Assembly (NCBI RefSeq): GCF_008271695.1
Contig: NZ_VKKY01000001.1
Coordinates: 1,296,589 to 1,360,588, forward strand
Source of the DNA: Rufibacter hautae
GTDB lineage: Bacteria; Bacteroidota; Bacteroidia; Cytophagales; Hymenobacteraceae
DNA length: 64,000 nt
Direction: 5' to 3'
The stretch's first letter is position 1; every line of letters begins with the position of its first letter. Below, one piece after another: positions 26,265 through 35,644 of this stretch. The position numbers were made by a program, and so were the translations under genes. The notes below the pieces were generated by a model, which saw only the letters and a list, made by a program, of their open reading frames with translations, searched no databases and had not been told where the DNA came from.

Positions 26265-28235
26265 ATGATGAAACAACTATTGATTACCGTCCTTTTCTTT
26301 GGTGCTTTTTTGAATGTGTCTGCGCAGAATGACAACTACCGCAAAGAGTTGCTCAACCTGGCAGATGTCTCCCGGCTTCCTTTGTACCGCTCAGGCAATA
26401 TGGAGCAGTTATCCAGCTATGACCGCACCGGGGGCAATGATGATGGCTTCTCGGGGAAATACTCAGCCATCAGGAAAGAACCCGAAGGGCTGGTCTTGGC
26501 CGATCTGAAAGGTCCCGGCGTAGTGAACCGCATCTGGACGCCCACCCCCGAGGCAGACACCGTGAAATTCTACTTTGACGGGGAAAAGAAGCCCCGAATC
26601 AGCATTCCGTTTATCAATCTTTTCAACGGGAAACAATTCCCATTTGTGGCGCCGCTCTCGGGCAGCCAGTTAGGTGGGTTCTACTGCTACCTGCCCATCC
26701 CCTATGAGAAATCACTGAAGATCGTTTACACGGGCAAGAACCTGCGCTTCCATCAGTTGCAGTACCGCACCCTGGAGAAGAAAGAGAGAATGGGCTCGTT
26801 CTCCACGGCTCTGGTAAACCAGCAGAAAGATGCCTTGGAGAAAATTGCGGCTGCCTGGGGCAGGCAAGCCTCGCCGCTCCAACTGTACGGAAACAAAGTA
26901 AAATCCCAGAAGGTCAATGTGGTTCTGAAGAAGGGCGCCGAGGCCTCTCTCTTTGCCCTGAAGCAAGGCGGGCGCATAGTGGGCATAGAACTTGGCGCCG
27001 GAAGCGACCTGCTGCAGGCCTACCACAAAGTGCTGCTGACGGCCCGTTGGGACAATGAGCCAAAGAACGCGCTGGAGTTGCCCCTGCACAATTTCTTCGG
27101 GTTTGCGTTCGGGAAACCGGCCATGCAATCCATGCTTCTGGGCTCTGACCGAAACAAGCTGTACTCGTACCTGCCCATGCCCGTGGACGCATCAGCGGAA
27201 CTGCGTTTGAAGTACGACAAAGGAACAACCGGTGACCCTGAGGAAATCCTCCTCTCAGGCACTGTCTACTACACAGAGGACAAAAGGAACCCCGCTACTG
27301 AAGGCAAACTGTATGCGCAGGCCAGAAGACAGTACAACATACCGCAGGCCGTTCCGCACCTGATTGCCAACGTAAAAGGTAGAGGGCATTACATTGGTAC
27401 CATTCTGCAGACCCAGGGCCTGGAAGAAGGCAGCACCTATTATTTTGAGGGCGATGACCGCGCCTTTATTGACGGCAAGCTGAAACTGCACGGCACTGGC
27501 TCTGAAGACTACTTCAACGGTGGTTGGTATGCGGTTACCGATAAATGGGACAAGGGCTTGAGCCTGCCCATCCACGGGGCTTTGGCCTATGACCTCATGA
27601 CCTCACGCACCGGCGGCTACCGCTTCTACCTTGCCGATAAGCTGAACTTCCAGGACTCGCTCCGGCTCACGATAGAGCACCAGCCCGAAGCCAAAATCAA
27701 CGTCAAAACAGATTACACCTCCGTGGGCTTGTTCTACGCCGACCAGCCCCAGTTTGAGAACTCCGAGATCAGGATAGACGACCAAATCACCAGGCTTCCG
27801 CAGCGCCATAAATTAACTCCCCAGGGCATGGTGTATTCGCTTTACTGGCTGGCCACCGCCGACTACCAGGAGCCTTCCATCGTATTCGGGCTGAAGCCCT
27901 CTGATTCCTGGACCGCCAAGATTGACATAGACGCCGTTCCGGTGGTGCAGGTGTCGTTGCAGGGTTTGGACAATGGCCGGTACAAGGTGTATGTAGAGCA
28001 CGGCAAAACCGAGCAGGCCAGTCCGTTCAGCGTGTGGCAGCGGTCTTCCCAAGTTTCCGGCTGGATTCCTACGGATGTTGAGATGCCCAAAGAAGGCGGG
28101 AAAACCGTCTATGCCGGAGAGATTGAAATCACCGATGACCTGAAAACCATCACTCTGCGCAAAAGACCGGCAGACCTCGCCTCGGTGCGCGTTTTCAGCT
28201 TCCTTTTTGAGAAAATAGAGGAAAAGAAGCCGTAG
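26265..28235 (+). CDS. exported DUF2961 glycoside hydrolase (GH172-type)
   Basis: 656 residues with a signal peptide (to about residue 20, NVSA/QN). The DUF2961 jelly-roll core spans about 30-390, with YSAIRKEPEGLVLADLKGPG and the region HGTGSEDYFNGGWY near 410 carrying the conserved acidic residues of the family. A second beta domain follows (about 430-655). DUF2961 proteins were placed in CAZy family GH172 after alpha-D-fructofuranosidase/arabinofuranosidase activity was shown. Substrate here unknown. Together with the genes to the right it adds to the exported polysaccharide-degrading set, although it is 5 kb from the mannan cluster. Confidence 0.85.
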   Translation: MMKQLLITVLFFGAFLNVSAQNDNYRKELLNLADVSRLPLYRSGNMEQLSSYDRTGGNDDGFSGKYSAIRKEPEGLVLADLKGPGVVNRIWTPTPEADTVKFYFDGEKKPRISIPFINLFNGKQFPFVAPLSGSQLGGFYCYLPIPYEKSLKIVYTGKNLRFHQLQYRTLEKKERMGSFSTALVNQQKDALEKIAAAWGRQASPLQLYGNKVKSQKVNVVLKKGAEASLFALKQGGRIVGIELGAGSDLLQAYHKVLLTARWDNEPKNALELPLHNFFGFAFGKPAMQSMLLGSDRNKLYSYLPMPVDASAELRLKYDKGTTGDPEEILLSGTVYYTEDKRNPATEGKLYAQARRQYNIPQAVPHLIANVKGRGHYIGTILQTQGLEEGSTYYFEGDDRAFIDGKLKLHGTGSEDYFNGGWYAVTDKWDKGLSLPIHGALAYDLMTSRTGGYRFYLADKLNFQDSLRLTIEHQPEAKINVKTDYTSVGLFYADQPQFENSEIRIDDQITRLPQRHKLTPQGMVYSLYWLATADYQEPSIVFGLKPSDSWTAKIDIDAVPVVQVSLQGLDNGRYKVYVEHGKTEQASPFSVWQRSSQVSGWIPTDVEMPKEGGKTVYAGEIEITDDLKTITLRKRPADLASVRVFSFLFEKIEEKKP

Positions 28236-28272
28236 TGCAGTAACTGGTTTCCGAAAGCACTTCAGAGTAGTT

Positions 28273-28422
28273 ATAAACAAACTGTACAAAATCCTGTTAC
28301 AGAAAGAAGCGTGCGGAATTTACTGGCTCGGTTTATCTCAGTACAGATCTTATCGTTCTCAAACTTCACCCGTATACCCCGAAGCTCCTCGTATTTCTCA
28401 TCCCAGGTAAACCTCTACCCTC
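28273..28422 (-). other. open minus-strand segment, possible gene remnant
   Basis: Between two plus-strand genes a 50-codon minus-strand frame reads protein-like (TWDEKYEELRGIRVKFE, NDKICTEINRASKF) but has no start codon and no upstream signal. Family not recognised. Confidence 0.25.
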
Positions 28423-28515
28423 AGAGTTGCCCCTTACCGCCTTGAGAAAAGATCACCTGCCGCCCTGTGCCTGGCAAAAGGCTTTTATCGTTTGCATAAA
28501 CCTTAACCCGTTCTC

Positions 28516-30516
28516 ATGATTACATCCACCACTTTTTACGGCTTGCTGGTATTTAGTCTGAAGTTAATGACCTTTATGGGGTTCACTTCTTCAGACACCA
28601 ACTGGAAAAACCGGAAAACCATTTCAGACAAAGGCACCTACAGAGGTGCCATTTTTTTTGTCCAGCATGGCAGCCTTCCGGGCGCTGACCAATTGGGATA
28701 CAAGCCTATTGAGGCAAATCCAACAGGCCTTTTAGAACCAGAACTAAACCAAGAACAGGATGTAATGACAAGTTCAGTAACAGCCATCTTAACGCGGGGG
28801 CCTTATTTGCAAATGGGCAATAAAACAGCCGTCACCCTGCGCTGGAGAACAGACCTACCCACCAATTCTGTTGTACAGGTTGGCACCACCTATGGCGTGT
28901 ATACCCTTTCTGCTACGGATCCGGTTCTCACCACCAAACACGAGGTCAGGATCAAGGGGTTGACCGCAGACTCAAAATACTTTTACAGATTTGGCAGCTC
29001 TACGCAGGTATTGCAGAGCGGCAGAAGCAACTATTTCAGAACCGCTCCCGGAGACAATACCATCCGGAAGATAAGGATTGCCGTGCTGGGTGATTGCGGG
29101 GAAAATGAAAACGGGAACCGATCTGGCTCCCTAAGCTCCTATCTCAATTACACCAAAACAAACCCCGCGGAGCTTTTGCTCATCCTGGGAGACAACGCCT
29201 ACCCCGGCGGCAGTGACGGCGACTATAAAAGGGAGTTTTTTGCCCCTTATGGCGAAAACATCCTCAAAAACCACATCCTGTTTCCGGCCATAGGCAACCA
29301 CGAATACCAATCTGTCGGCTCACTGACTGGCCGGGACAGAGGCGGCTACTACACCAACTTCTCCATGCCCACCGCGGGAGAGTGCGGCGGGGTACCCTCA
29401 GGCACCAAGGCCTTTTACTCTTTTGATTGGGGCAACGCACACTTCATCAGCCTGGACTCCTACGGGCGAGAAGCCGCTGATTATACCAAACTCTATGACA
29501 CACTGGGGGTGCAGGTGCAGTGGCTGAAGAAAGATCTGCAGGCTAACCGCAAGAAGTGGGTCATTGTGTACTGGCACCATCCGCCCTTTTCAAAGGGGAG
29601 CCACAACTCAGACGTTGATGAAGAGCTGAAAAGACTGAGGGGGAACTTCATTCGTATTCTGGAGCGCCATGGGGTGGACCTGGTGCTCACCGGCCACAGC
29701 CATAACTACGAGCGTTCTTATTTGCTGAACAACTACTACGGATCTGAGGCCAGTTTCAGCCTGCTTACCCACGCCAAAAGCAGTTCCAGCGCCAAGTATG
29801 ACGGCAGCATCAATTCTTGCCCTTACATCACAACCTCTGGCAAGCGAAACCGCGGAACGGTGTATGTGGTGGCTGGTTCCTCGGGGGCATCTGGCGGGGT
29901 GCAATATGGCTATCCGCACAACGCCTTGCCTTTTGCAGTCAATGACGGCGGCATGTTCTACCTGGAGATTGAAGCCAACCGCCTGGACGGCAAGATGCTG
30001 CGCAAGGACGGCACCGTCTTCGATAAATTCACCATCATGCATGATGTAAATAAAACCTTGACCAGGAATATCTCGCCAGGTACCGCCACCAAACTCTCCG
30101 CCTCTTGGATAGGCACCTACAGATGGTCTACCGGTGCCACCACCCGCAGCATCACGGTAAGTCCACAGTATGCGACCACTTACAGAGTAACTGATGGCAA
30201 AAAATGCCTAACAGATGTATTCAAGGTAAACACCGGCCTAATCGCCGGCATCACCAGTGCTGCCGAAAGCATCCATAGTCCTATGCTGGAAGTATATCCC
30301 AGCCCTGCCAGACGCGGCACCGTCATCACGGTTAAGTCAAATAGCCCAGAAACCACGGAGGCGTATGTTTTAGATATCGGCGGGCACATCCTGTCTACCT
30401 TCCAGTTTACCGGCACCGGCGAAATTGACACCAAGAACCTGCCCAGTGGCATGTATATCCTTAGCTTATCTGAGGAGGGCCAGCTCAAGAAATATAAGTT
30501 TGTGGTGGTAGATTGA
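28516..30516 (+). CDS. secreted purple acid phosphatase-like metallophosphoesterase with T9SS tail
   Basis: 666 residues. After a weak hydrophobic N-terminus comes an Fn3-like domain (RGPYLQMGNKTAVTLRWRT, about 93-190), then the metallophosphoesterase core: LGDCGENENG, LGDNAYPGG, IGNHEY, WHHPPFSKGSHNSD and TGHSHNYER, which provide the Asp, Asn and His ligands of the two-metal site. The C-terminal 80 residues (LEVYPSPARRGT...GMYILSL, ending KKYKFVVVD) form a type A sorting domain recognised by the type IX secretion system, so the protein is probably secreted or cell-surface bound. Followed by a perfect terminator. The N-terminal 60 residues do not look like a strong signal peptide; the start could be at a later Met. 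Confidence 0.88.
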   Translation: MITSTTFYGLLVFSLKLMTFMGFTSSDTNWKNRKTISDKGTYRGAIFFVQHGSLPGADQLGYKPIEANPTGLLEPELNQEQDVMTSSVTAILTRGPYLQMGNKTAVTLRWRTDLPTNSVVQVGTTYGVYTLSATDPVLTTKHEVRIKGLTADSKYFYRFGSSTQVLQSGRSNYFRTAPGDNTIRKIRIAVLGDCGENENGNRSGSLSSYLNYTKTNPAELLLILGDNAYPGGSDGDYKREFFAPYGENILKNHILFPAIGNHEYQSVGSLTGRDRGGYYTNFSMPTAGECGGVPSGTKAFYSFDWGNAHFISLDSYGREAADYTKLYDTLGVQVQWLKKDLQANRKKWVIVYWHHPPFSKGSHNSDVDEELKRLRGNFIRILERHGVDLVLTGHSHNYERSYLLNNYYGSEASFSLLTHAKSSSSAKYDGSINSCPYITTSGKRNRGTVYVVAGSSGASGGVQYGYPHNALPFAVNDGGMFYLEIEANRLDGKMLRKDGTVFDKFTIMHDVNKTLTRNISPGTATKLSASWIGTYRWSTGATTRSITVSPQYATTYRVTDGKKCLTDVFKVNTGLIAGITSAAESIHSPMLEVYPSPARRGTVITVKSNSPETTEAYVLDIGGHILSTFQFTGTGEIDTKNLPSGMYILSLSEEGQLKKYKFVVVD

Positions 30517-30569
30517 TTTGAGCCTCCATCAGGCTAAAGAAGCAAAAAGCGTTTTAGCTGTCTTCTCTT

Positions 30570-30607
30570 AAAACGATCCCAGAAACTAATGTTTCTGGGA
30601 TCGTTTT
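30570..30607. terminator. strong bidirectional-looking terminator
   Basis: Perfect 17-bp stem AAAACGATCCCAGAAAC / GTTTCTGGGATCGTTTT, loop TAAT, 54 bases after the phosphatase stop. Confidence 0.9.
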
Positions 30608-30658
30608 GTTTGTTGCCGGAGGTAGCCTTTTTATATTTTATAGCACACAGCCAATGTC

Positions 30659-30690
30659 GTATATTCGGCAGTACTGTTTCGGTTAGCCTT
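30659..30690 (+). promoter_or_regulatory. second TATATTCGGCAGT element
   Basis: Matches 18457-18487 at about 25 of 30 positions. Lies 60 bp before an AT-rich accessory gene. Confidence 0.4.
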
Positions 30691-30749
30691 ACATGTAGTT
30701 TGGGCAGTTTGAATAGACTCGTCTAGCCGGTATTTAGGTAACATAAAAA

Positions 30750-31523
30750 ATGAAAATAAAACTACTAATTATCCTCGCTCTTCTTAGTCTCCCAAAAGCT
30801 TACTCACAAGAAATATCTAAGGAAGAAATCCTTAAGTATGGAATCGAAACAATAACAGCTGTGGATGAAGATGGGAAGCAGTTGATTAAGTTTTTCAATG
30901 CAAAGGGAGACATCATAAAAGCAGGTGAAGTAGAGAAAAGTGGCACCCTAACTATCAACGAGGAATACCGATATATTGGCTTTGGCCAGCTCGATGAAAT
31001 AATAAAATTTGATACCGACGGCAGAATTCACTCAATAATAAAACACCAATACAATGCACAAGGGCAATTGGTAAAAGCCGAGCTCTTAGATGATGGCAAA
31101 GTTGATGTCACTTGGACATACACTTATGACACAGCTGGGAACAGAATAAAAGAAACAGAAGACTCAAACACCTCAGGCAATTATGTGACAGTTTTCAAGT
31201 ATGAAAACAATTCTCTATTGATTGAAGAAGACAAGTCAAATGATACTATAGGTAAGGAGGAGAAGGTCAGCTACAAGTATAATGACCGTAAGCAGTTGAT
31301 TGAGAAGAGAACCAAGGACTACTTTAGTGGAACCACCTTAACTCAGACTTACCAGTACAATGAAGAGGGCAAAATAAAACAGCTTAAAGACAAATCTTCA
31401 AATGGTGTTTCAATGGTGATAACCTATACTTACGATGAGAAAGGTCTTTTAATTAGTGACAGTTGGAAAGGTTCATTGAGCAAAGAAGCCTATACTACTT
31501 TTTACATAGTTAATAAGAAGTAG
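30750..31523 (+). CDS. exported YD-repeat-like protein
   Basis: 257 residues with a signal peptide (LLIILALLSLPKAYS/Q). Short repeats with Y.YD..G.. such as YTYDTAGNRIKETE, YQYNEEGKIKQLK and YTYDEKGLLISDSW. Same general type as the cassette protein at 23864-24793 and also AT-rich, so it may be an outlying member of the same accessory pool. The start ATG directly gives the signal peptide. Function unknown. Confidence 0.75.
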   Translation: MKIKLLIILALLSLPKAYSQEISKEEILKYGIETITAVDEDGKQLIKFFNAKGDIIKAGEVEKSGTLTINEEYRYIGFGQLDEIIKFDTDGRIHSIIKHQYNAQGQLVKAELLDDGKVDVTWTYTYDTAGNRIKETEDSNTSGNYVTVFKYENNSLLIEEDKSNDTIGKEEKVSYKYNDRKQLIEKRTKDYFSGTTLTQTYQYNEEGKIKQLKDKSSNGVSMVITYTYDEKGLLISDSWKGSLSKEAYTTFYIVNKK

Positions 31524-31526
31524 AAA

Positions 31527-31631
31527 ATGAAAGGATATTCGGGACTGATCTTAAGTTTTCTGTTTTCATGTTTAAGCCAGGCGGAGCATACATCTTCAAT
31601 GGAGTTTAATATTTCTAAGCACACCTATTAA
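31527..31631 (+). pseudogene. 5' stub of a lipoprotein gene
   Basis: 34 codons beginning 4 bp after the preceding stop: a lipoprotein signal with LSFLFSC (Cys at residue 15) and only about 19 mature residues before TAA. It looks like the start of a longer gene that has been cut off. Alternatively a very small lipoprotein. Confidence 0.45.
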
Positions 31632-31667
31632 CGGCAAGCAAATACTGGAACCCAAACCAACAAACTA

Positions 31668-32930
31668 ATGAATAAAATCATCTACGCTTTACTATTCATT
31701 TTCATCATTACTTCTTCCTTTCAGAAACCACCTGTTGGCAAGAAGCCTTCTGTCATCATAGACAAAACGGTGAAAGCAAGGATTGATGAGGCCTTGAGAA
31801 GTTTTGTGGATTCAGGCAGAGTGGCAGGCGCATCGGCGCTGATCTTTGAGAAGAACAAAGAGGTGTACCATAATGCTTTTGGGTTTGCTGACCGGGAGGC
31901 CAAAACGCCCATGGACCGGAATACCATTGTGCGCATCTATTCCATGACCAAGCCAGTGACCGGGGTAGCGCTTATGAAACTCTATGAGAAAGGTGCTTTC
32001 CAACTGGATGACCCGCTTTCAAAATACGTCCCGGAGGTTGCGAACATGAAAGTGTACAAGGGCGTGGATGCCTCGGGCAATCTGATTCTGGAGCCGCTCA
32101 AACGCCCTATTACTGTCCGGGACATTACCCGCCATACGGCAGGGTTCGCGTCTGCCACCGATCTTCCGGGTTTAAGCGAATTGGTGCAGCAGGCGGATCT
32201 CTCTAACCCCAACCACACGCTGGAGCAGATGGTGAAAAAGCTGGCCAGCCTGCCGCTCCTGTTTCAGCCCGGCGAGCAGTGGTCGTACGGGCCGTCGGTA
32301 GACGTGCAGGCCTATCTGGTGGAGCGCCTCTCGGGTAAGCCTTTTGCCCAGTACCTGCAGGAAAACATCTTTACGCCGCTGGGCATGACTAACACCCGCT
32401 ACGTGGTGCCGGAAAATGACAAAAGTAGGTTTGCCGCTACCTACCGCAAAGCCGAAGACGGTCAACTGACCCGTGTTCCAGACCTAGACAACCTCTTCAA
32501 CACCAAAGATTTCGCCTTGAAACCGGGAGGCTGGGGCCTCACCTCTACCCTGGATGATTACATGAAGTTCGCCCGCATGCTGGTGAACAAGGGCACCCTG
32601 GGCAAAGCCAGAATCCTGAAACCCGAAACCGTTAAACTGATGGCCACGAACCAGTTGTCAGACAGTGTGACGCAGCGCATGTGGCTGCCCAGCAAAGGCC
32701 AGGTGGGTTTCGGGATTGACTTCGCGGTACGTTTGCATCCGCCGGCTTCTAAAGAGGAAAACAACGGCGCCGTAGGTGAGTTCTTCTGGGATGGCGCGGC
32801 CAGCACTTTGTTCTGGGTAGACCCGGCCAATGACCTTACCGCTGTTTTGTTCGTGCAGGTATTTCCCTTCGACGGCCAAGTGCATAAGCGTTTCCGCGAT
32901 GCCGTTTATGGCTCGTTTCAGGTAAAGTAA
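31668..32930 (+). CDS. exported serine hydrolase, class C beta-lactamase fold
   Basis: 420 residues with an N-terminal hydrophobic signal (IIYALLFIFIITSSF). SxxK motif SMTK at 92-95 after RNTIVRIY; a YGPS stretch near residue 205 supplies the Tyr motif. Resembles EstB-like esterases/D-aminopeptidases of the beta-lactamase-related group more than true beta-lactamases. Periplasmic or lipid-free exported. GC content returns to the core level part-way through the gene: the first 100 bp are AT-rich. Not operonic with the next gene (199 bp gap). Confidence 0.9.
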   Translation: MNKIIYALLFIFIITSSFQKPPVGKKPSVIIDKTVKARIDEALRSFVDSGRVAGASALIFEKNKEVYHNAFGFADREAKTPMDRNTIVRIYSMTKPVTGVALMKLYEKGAFQLDDPLSKYVPEVANMKVYKGVDASGNLILEPLKRPITVRDITRHTAGFASATDLPGLSELVQQADLSNPNHTLEQMVKKLASLPLLFQPGEQWSYGPSVDVQAYLVERLSGKPFAQYLQENIFTPLGMTNTRYVVPENDKSRFAATYRKAEDGQLTRVPDLDNLFNTKDFALKPGGWGLTSTLDDYMKFARMLVNKGTLGKARILKPETVKLMATNQLSDSVTQRMWLPSKGQVGFGIDFAVRLHPPASKEENNGAVGEFFWDGAASTLFWVDPANDLTAVLFVQVFPFDGQVHKRFRDAVYGSFQVK

Positions 32931-33129
32931 TGCTAAAACGAAAGCACCCGCACTGTTCACGCAATCACGCTGCGGGCATGGTTCTTCCACGGTTTCTCAA
33001 CCTTTAAACGCTGCCAAACAGAGAAGTCTCACTTTGTCTTGGGCAGCAGAAACTTATCCAAGATCTGTAGCAAAGGGCTATCTAAAATGGTGTTATATTT
33101 ATAGGAAATAGTCTTCCTCTATCTTTCCT

Positions 33130-34494
33130 ATGTTGCTACTTTACGGTCTCAGGGTTTTGCGCTTTTCTCTGGTTTTGATAGCGGTTTCGCTGCTTTCGTT
33201 TGCGGCCTCGGGCAGGCAAAACAGGGCGAAAATAGCGGTAGAGATAGAACAGTCCATGCGCACGAAGTTACTGAACGTGTGGTATCCCAGGAGCCTAGAC
33301 CAGCAGCATGGAGGCTTTCTGAGTTCGTTCACCTATGACTGGCAGCCCACCGGTTCGCAGGACAAGATGATTGTGACCCAGGCGCGCCATACCTGGTCCA
33401 ACGCCATCGCCTCGCAGCTTTACCCCAAAGAAGCGCATTACAAAACCGGCGCCCGCCACGGCTTCGCTTTTCTCCGCGATGTCATCTGGGACAAGAAGAA
33501 CGGAGGCTTCCATACGCTGGTAAACCGGGAAGGCCAGGTTATCCGCCGCGGTATTGCGGAGAAGGAAGCCTACGGAAATGCCTTTGCGCTGTATGCCCTG
33601 TCTGCGTACTACAAAGCTACCCGTGACAAGGAGGCGCTGGCTCTGGCGCAGGAAACGTTTCGGTGGTTGGAGAAGCACAGCCATGATCCAGTCCATAAAG
33701 GCTATTTTCAACACTTGAAACTGGACGGAACGCCTATTGTACGCCCAGATACCATCTCCTCCACGGCAGACCTGGGCTACAAAGACCAGAACACCTCCAT
33801 CCATTTACTGGAGGCTTTCACCGAACTCTACCAAATCTGGCCCGACCCACTGGTGCGGGACCGATTGCAGGAAATGCTACTCCTCATCCGCGACAAGATT
33901 ACCACGCCGCAGGGGTACATGGTATTGTTTTTCCAACCCAACTGGACGCCCGGCTCTTTCCGGGACACCGATAAAGAAACCATCCTGCGGCACCGCTACC
34001 TGGACCATGTTTCGTTCGGCCATGATGTGGAAACCGCTTACCTCATGCTGGAGGCCTCGCACGTGCTGGGCCTTAAAAACGACACCACCACGCTGCGGGT
34101 AGCCAAACGCATGGTAGACCATGCGCTGCGCAATGGTTGGGACACGGAGAAAGGCGGCTTCTATGACGAAGGGTATTACTTCAAAGGAGATCCCAAAATA
34201 ACCATCACCAAAGACAGCAAGAACTGGTGGGCCCAGGCCGAGGGCCTCAACACGCTCCTGCTCATGGCCGACCTCTTCCCTCAAGACCAGATGCAGTACT
34301 ACCAGAAATTTGAGACGCTCTGGCGCTATATCAACACGTACCTCATTGACCAGGAACACGGCGGCTGGTACGCGGGCGGACTGGACAAGGAGCCCCAGCA
34401 GAAGACGGCTCTCAAAGGCCATATCTGGAAAGGCAACTACCACCAACTTCGGGCCATGGCTAATTGCATGGAGCGTTTAAGGGCCAAAAAATGA
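33130..34494 (+). CDS. AGE-family epimerase (cellobiose/mannobiose 2-epimerase-like) with export signal
   Basis: 454 residues. The (alpha/alpha)6-barrel of the N-acylglucosamine/cellobiose 2-epimerase family is shown by RHTWSNAIASQLYP, EAYGNAFALYALSAYYKAT, LDHVSFGHDVETAYLMLEA, WWAQAEGLNTL and HIWKGNYHQLRA, which include the conserved catalytic His and the Arg/Trp substrate residues. Cellobiose/mannobiose epimerases turn the reducing-end glucose or mannose at C2. Oddly, it begins with a clear hydrophobic signal (LVLIAVSLLSFAASG), whereas the studied enzymes are cytoplasmic. The neighbour is a GH26 mannanase 37 bp downstream, so the likely substrate is mannobiose. Its last codons overlap a dispersed palindrome. 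Confidence 0.85.
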   Translation: MLLLYGLRVLRFSLVLIAVSLLSFAASGRQNRAKIAVEIEQSMRTKLLNVWYPRSLDQQHGGFLSSFTYDWQPTGSQDKMIVTQARHTWSNAIASQLYPKEAHYKTGARHGFAFLRDVIWDKKNGGFHTLVNREGQVIRRGIAEKEAYGNAFALYALSAYYKATRDKEALALAQETFRWLEKHSHDPVHKGYFQHLKLDGTPIVRPDTISSTADLGYKDQNTSIHLLEAFTELYQIWPDPLVRDRLQEMLLLIRDKITTPQGYMVLFFQPNWTPGSFRDTDKETILRHRYLDHVSFGHDVETAYLMLEASHVLGLKNDTTTLRVAKRMVDHALRNGWDTEKGGFYDEGYYFKGDPKITITKDSKNWWAQAEGLNTLLLMADLFPQDQMQYYQKFETLWRYINTYLIDQEHGGWYAGGLDKEPQQKTALKGHIWKGNYHQLRAMANCMERLRAKK

Positions 34495-34510
34495 AAAACA
34501 GCCTCAAAAC
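34491..34510 (+). repeat. dispersed palindrome copy overlapping a stop codon
   Basis: ATGAAAAACAGCCTCAAAAC: the TGA of the epimerase gene is part of it. It fills most of the 37-bp gap before the mannanase gene. Confidence 0.45.
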
Positions 34511-34531
34511 AGAAATAGCGATACTACCTGT

Positions 34532-35533
34532 ATGAGAAAAACCTTCCTCTTTTCTTTCCTGATTTTCAGTCTGCAATGCCTGGGCCAGGGCTTCGCGCCG
34601 GTGAACCCCAATGCCACGCCCGAGGCCAAAAAGCTGCTCGCCTACCTGTACCAGATCAACGGTAAGCACCTTTTGTCTGGGCAGCACAACTACAACGAGA
34701 CGCCCAACAAGTTCTCGGAAATGGTGGTGGCCCGCACCGGGAAACAGCCTGCTATCTGGGGAACCGATTTCATCTGGCGCGGCACCCAGGACCCCGGCGC
34801 TGAAATCGTGAAAGAGGCCATCCAGAAACACCAGCAGGGGCACATCGTGACGCTGATGTGGCACGCCGGTCGGCCCATTGACACGCCGCCTTTCCGCTGG
34901 AAGGAAAGCATCCAGGGCGAACTCACCGACCAGCAGTGGAAAGAACTCACAACTCCCGGCTCGGCCCTGCACAAGGTATGGCTGGCGCAGGTAGACCAAA
35001 CCGCCGAGTACCTGAAGCAATTGCAGGCCGCTAACGTGCCGGTGCTTTGGCGCCCTTACCACGAGATGAACGGCGTCTGGTTCTGGTGGGGCGACAAGAA
35101 AGGCAAAGACGGCTACCAGAAACTCTGGACCATGCTCTATGACCGCTACACCAATCACCACAAACTCAACAACCTGCTCTGGGTTTGGAACGCCAACGCC
35201 CCGCGGGACATCCCCAAAGACGAGGCCTTCGCCTACCACCTCTTCTACCCTGGCGCCAAATACGTGGATATTCTGGCCACCGATGTCTACAACTTCGATT
35301 ACGAGCAGAAAGACTACAACGAGCTCCTGGCCTTGGCCAAAGGCAAACTGATCACGCTGGGCGAGGTAGGTGAACTCCCCAAACCCGAGATCCTGCAGGC
35401 ACAGCCCAAGTGGTCTTGGTTCATGGTTTGGGCCAACTGGATTGAAACCCACAACACCCCAGAGCGGGTGAAAGAAGTTTACAACCTGCCCCAGACCCTG
35501 ACTTTGGATGAACTAGCAGCTACCAAAAAGTAA
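34532..35533 (+). CDS. GH26 beta-mannanase
   Basis: 333 residues, signal peptide ending about residue 19 (CLGQ/G). TIM-barrel endo-1,4-beta-mannanase. Key residues: WHAGRP at 110-115, acid/base E178 in YHEMNG, and nucleophile E278 in LGEVG; aromatic residues WFWWG just after the acid/base are the usual -1 subsite of the family. No carbohydrate-binding module. It would cut mannans to mannobiose, which the epimerase just upstream could convert; that pairing is known from Bacteroides mannan pathways (which also use a GH130 phosphorylase, absent here). Probably co-transcribed with the epimerase. Confidence 0.93.
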   Translation: MRKTFLFSFLIFSLQCLGQGFAPVNPNATPEAKKLLAYLYQINGKHLLSGQHNYNETPNKFSEMVVARTGKQPAIWGTDFIWRGTQDPGAEIVKEAIQKHQQGHIVTLMWHAGRPIDTPPFRWKESIQGELTDQQWKELTTPGSALHKVWLAQVDQTAEYLKQLQAANVPVLWRPYHEMNGVWFWWGDKKGKDGYQKLWTMLYDRYTNHHKLNNLLWVWNANAPRDIPKDEAFAYHLFYPGAKYVDILATDVYNFDYEQKDYNELLALAKGKLITLGEVGELPKPEILQAQPKWSWFMVWANWIETHNTPERVKEVYNLPQTLTLDELAATKK

Positions 35534-35590
35534 GCCTAAGGATTCACTCTCTGGACGAGAACGAATACCTTCGCCTTGGTGAAAGCCTGT

Positions 35591-35627
35591 GTTTACGCAC
35601 CTATTTTCAGAAAACAGACCTAAAACG
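35591..35627. repeat. dispersed palindrome copy
   Basis: GTTTACGCACCTATTTTCAG then AAAACAGACCTAAAACG, a few bases before the GH9 start codon. Confidence 0.65.
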
Positions 35628-35644
35628 AATTTTCTAAGAACCCA

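Noticed and set aside
31527-31631. Taking the 34-codon frame as a full functional lipoprotein
   Set aside because: The mature part would be about 19 residues; a truncated gene start is more likely.
34460-35452. 330-codon minus-strand frame across the GH26 gene
   Set aside because: The plus strand has the complete GH26 with both catalytic Glu; the antisense frame has no domain.
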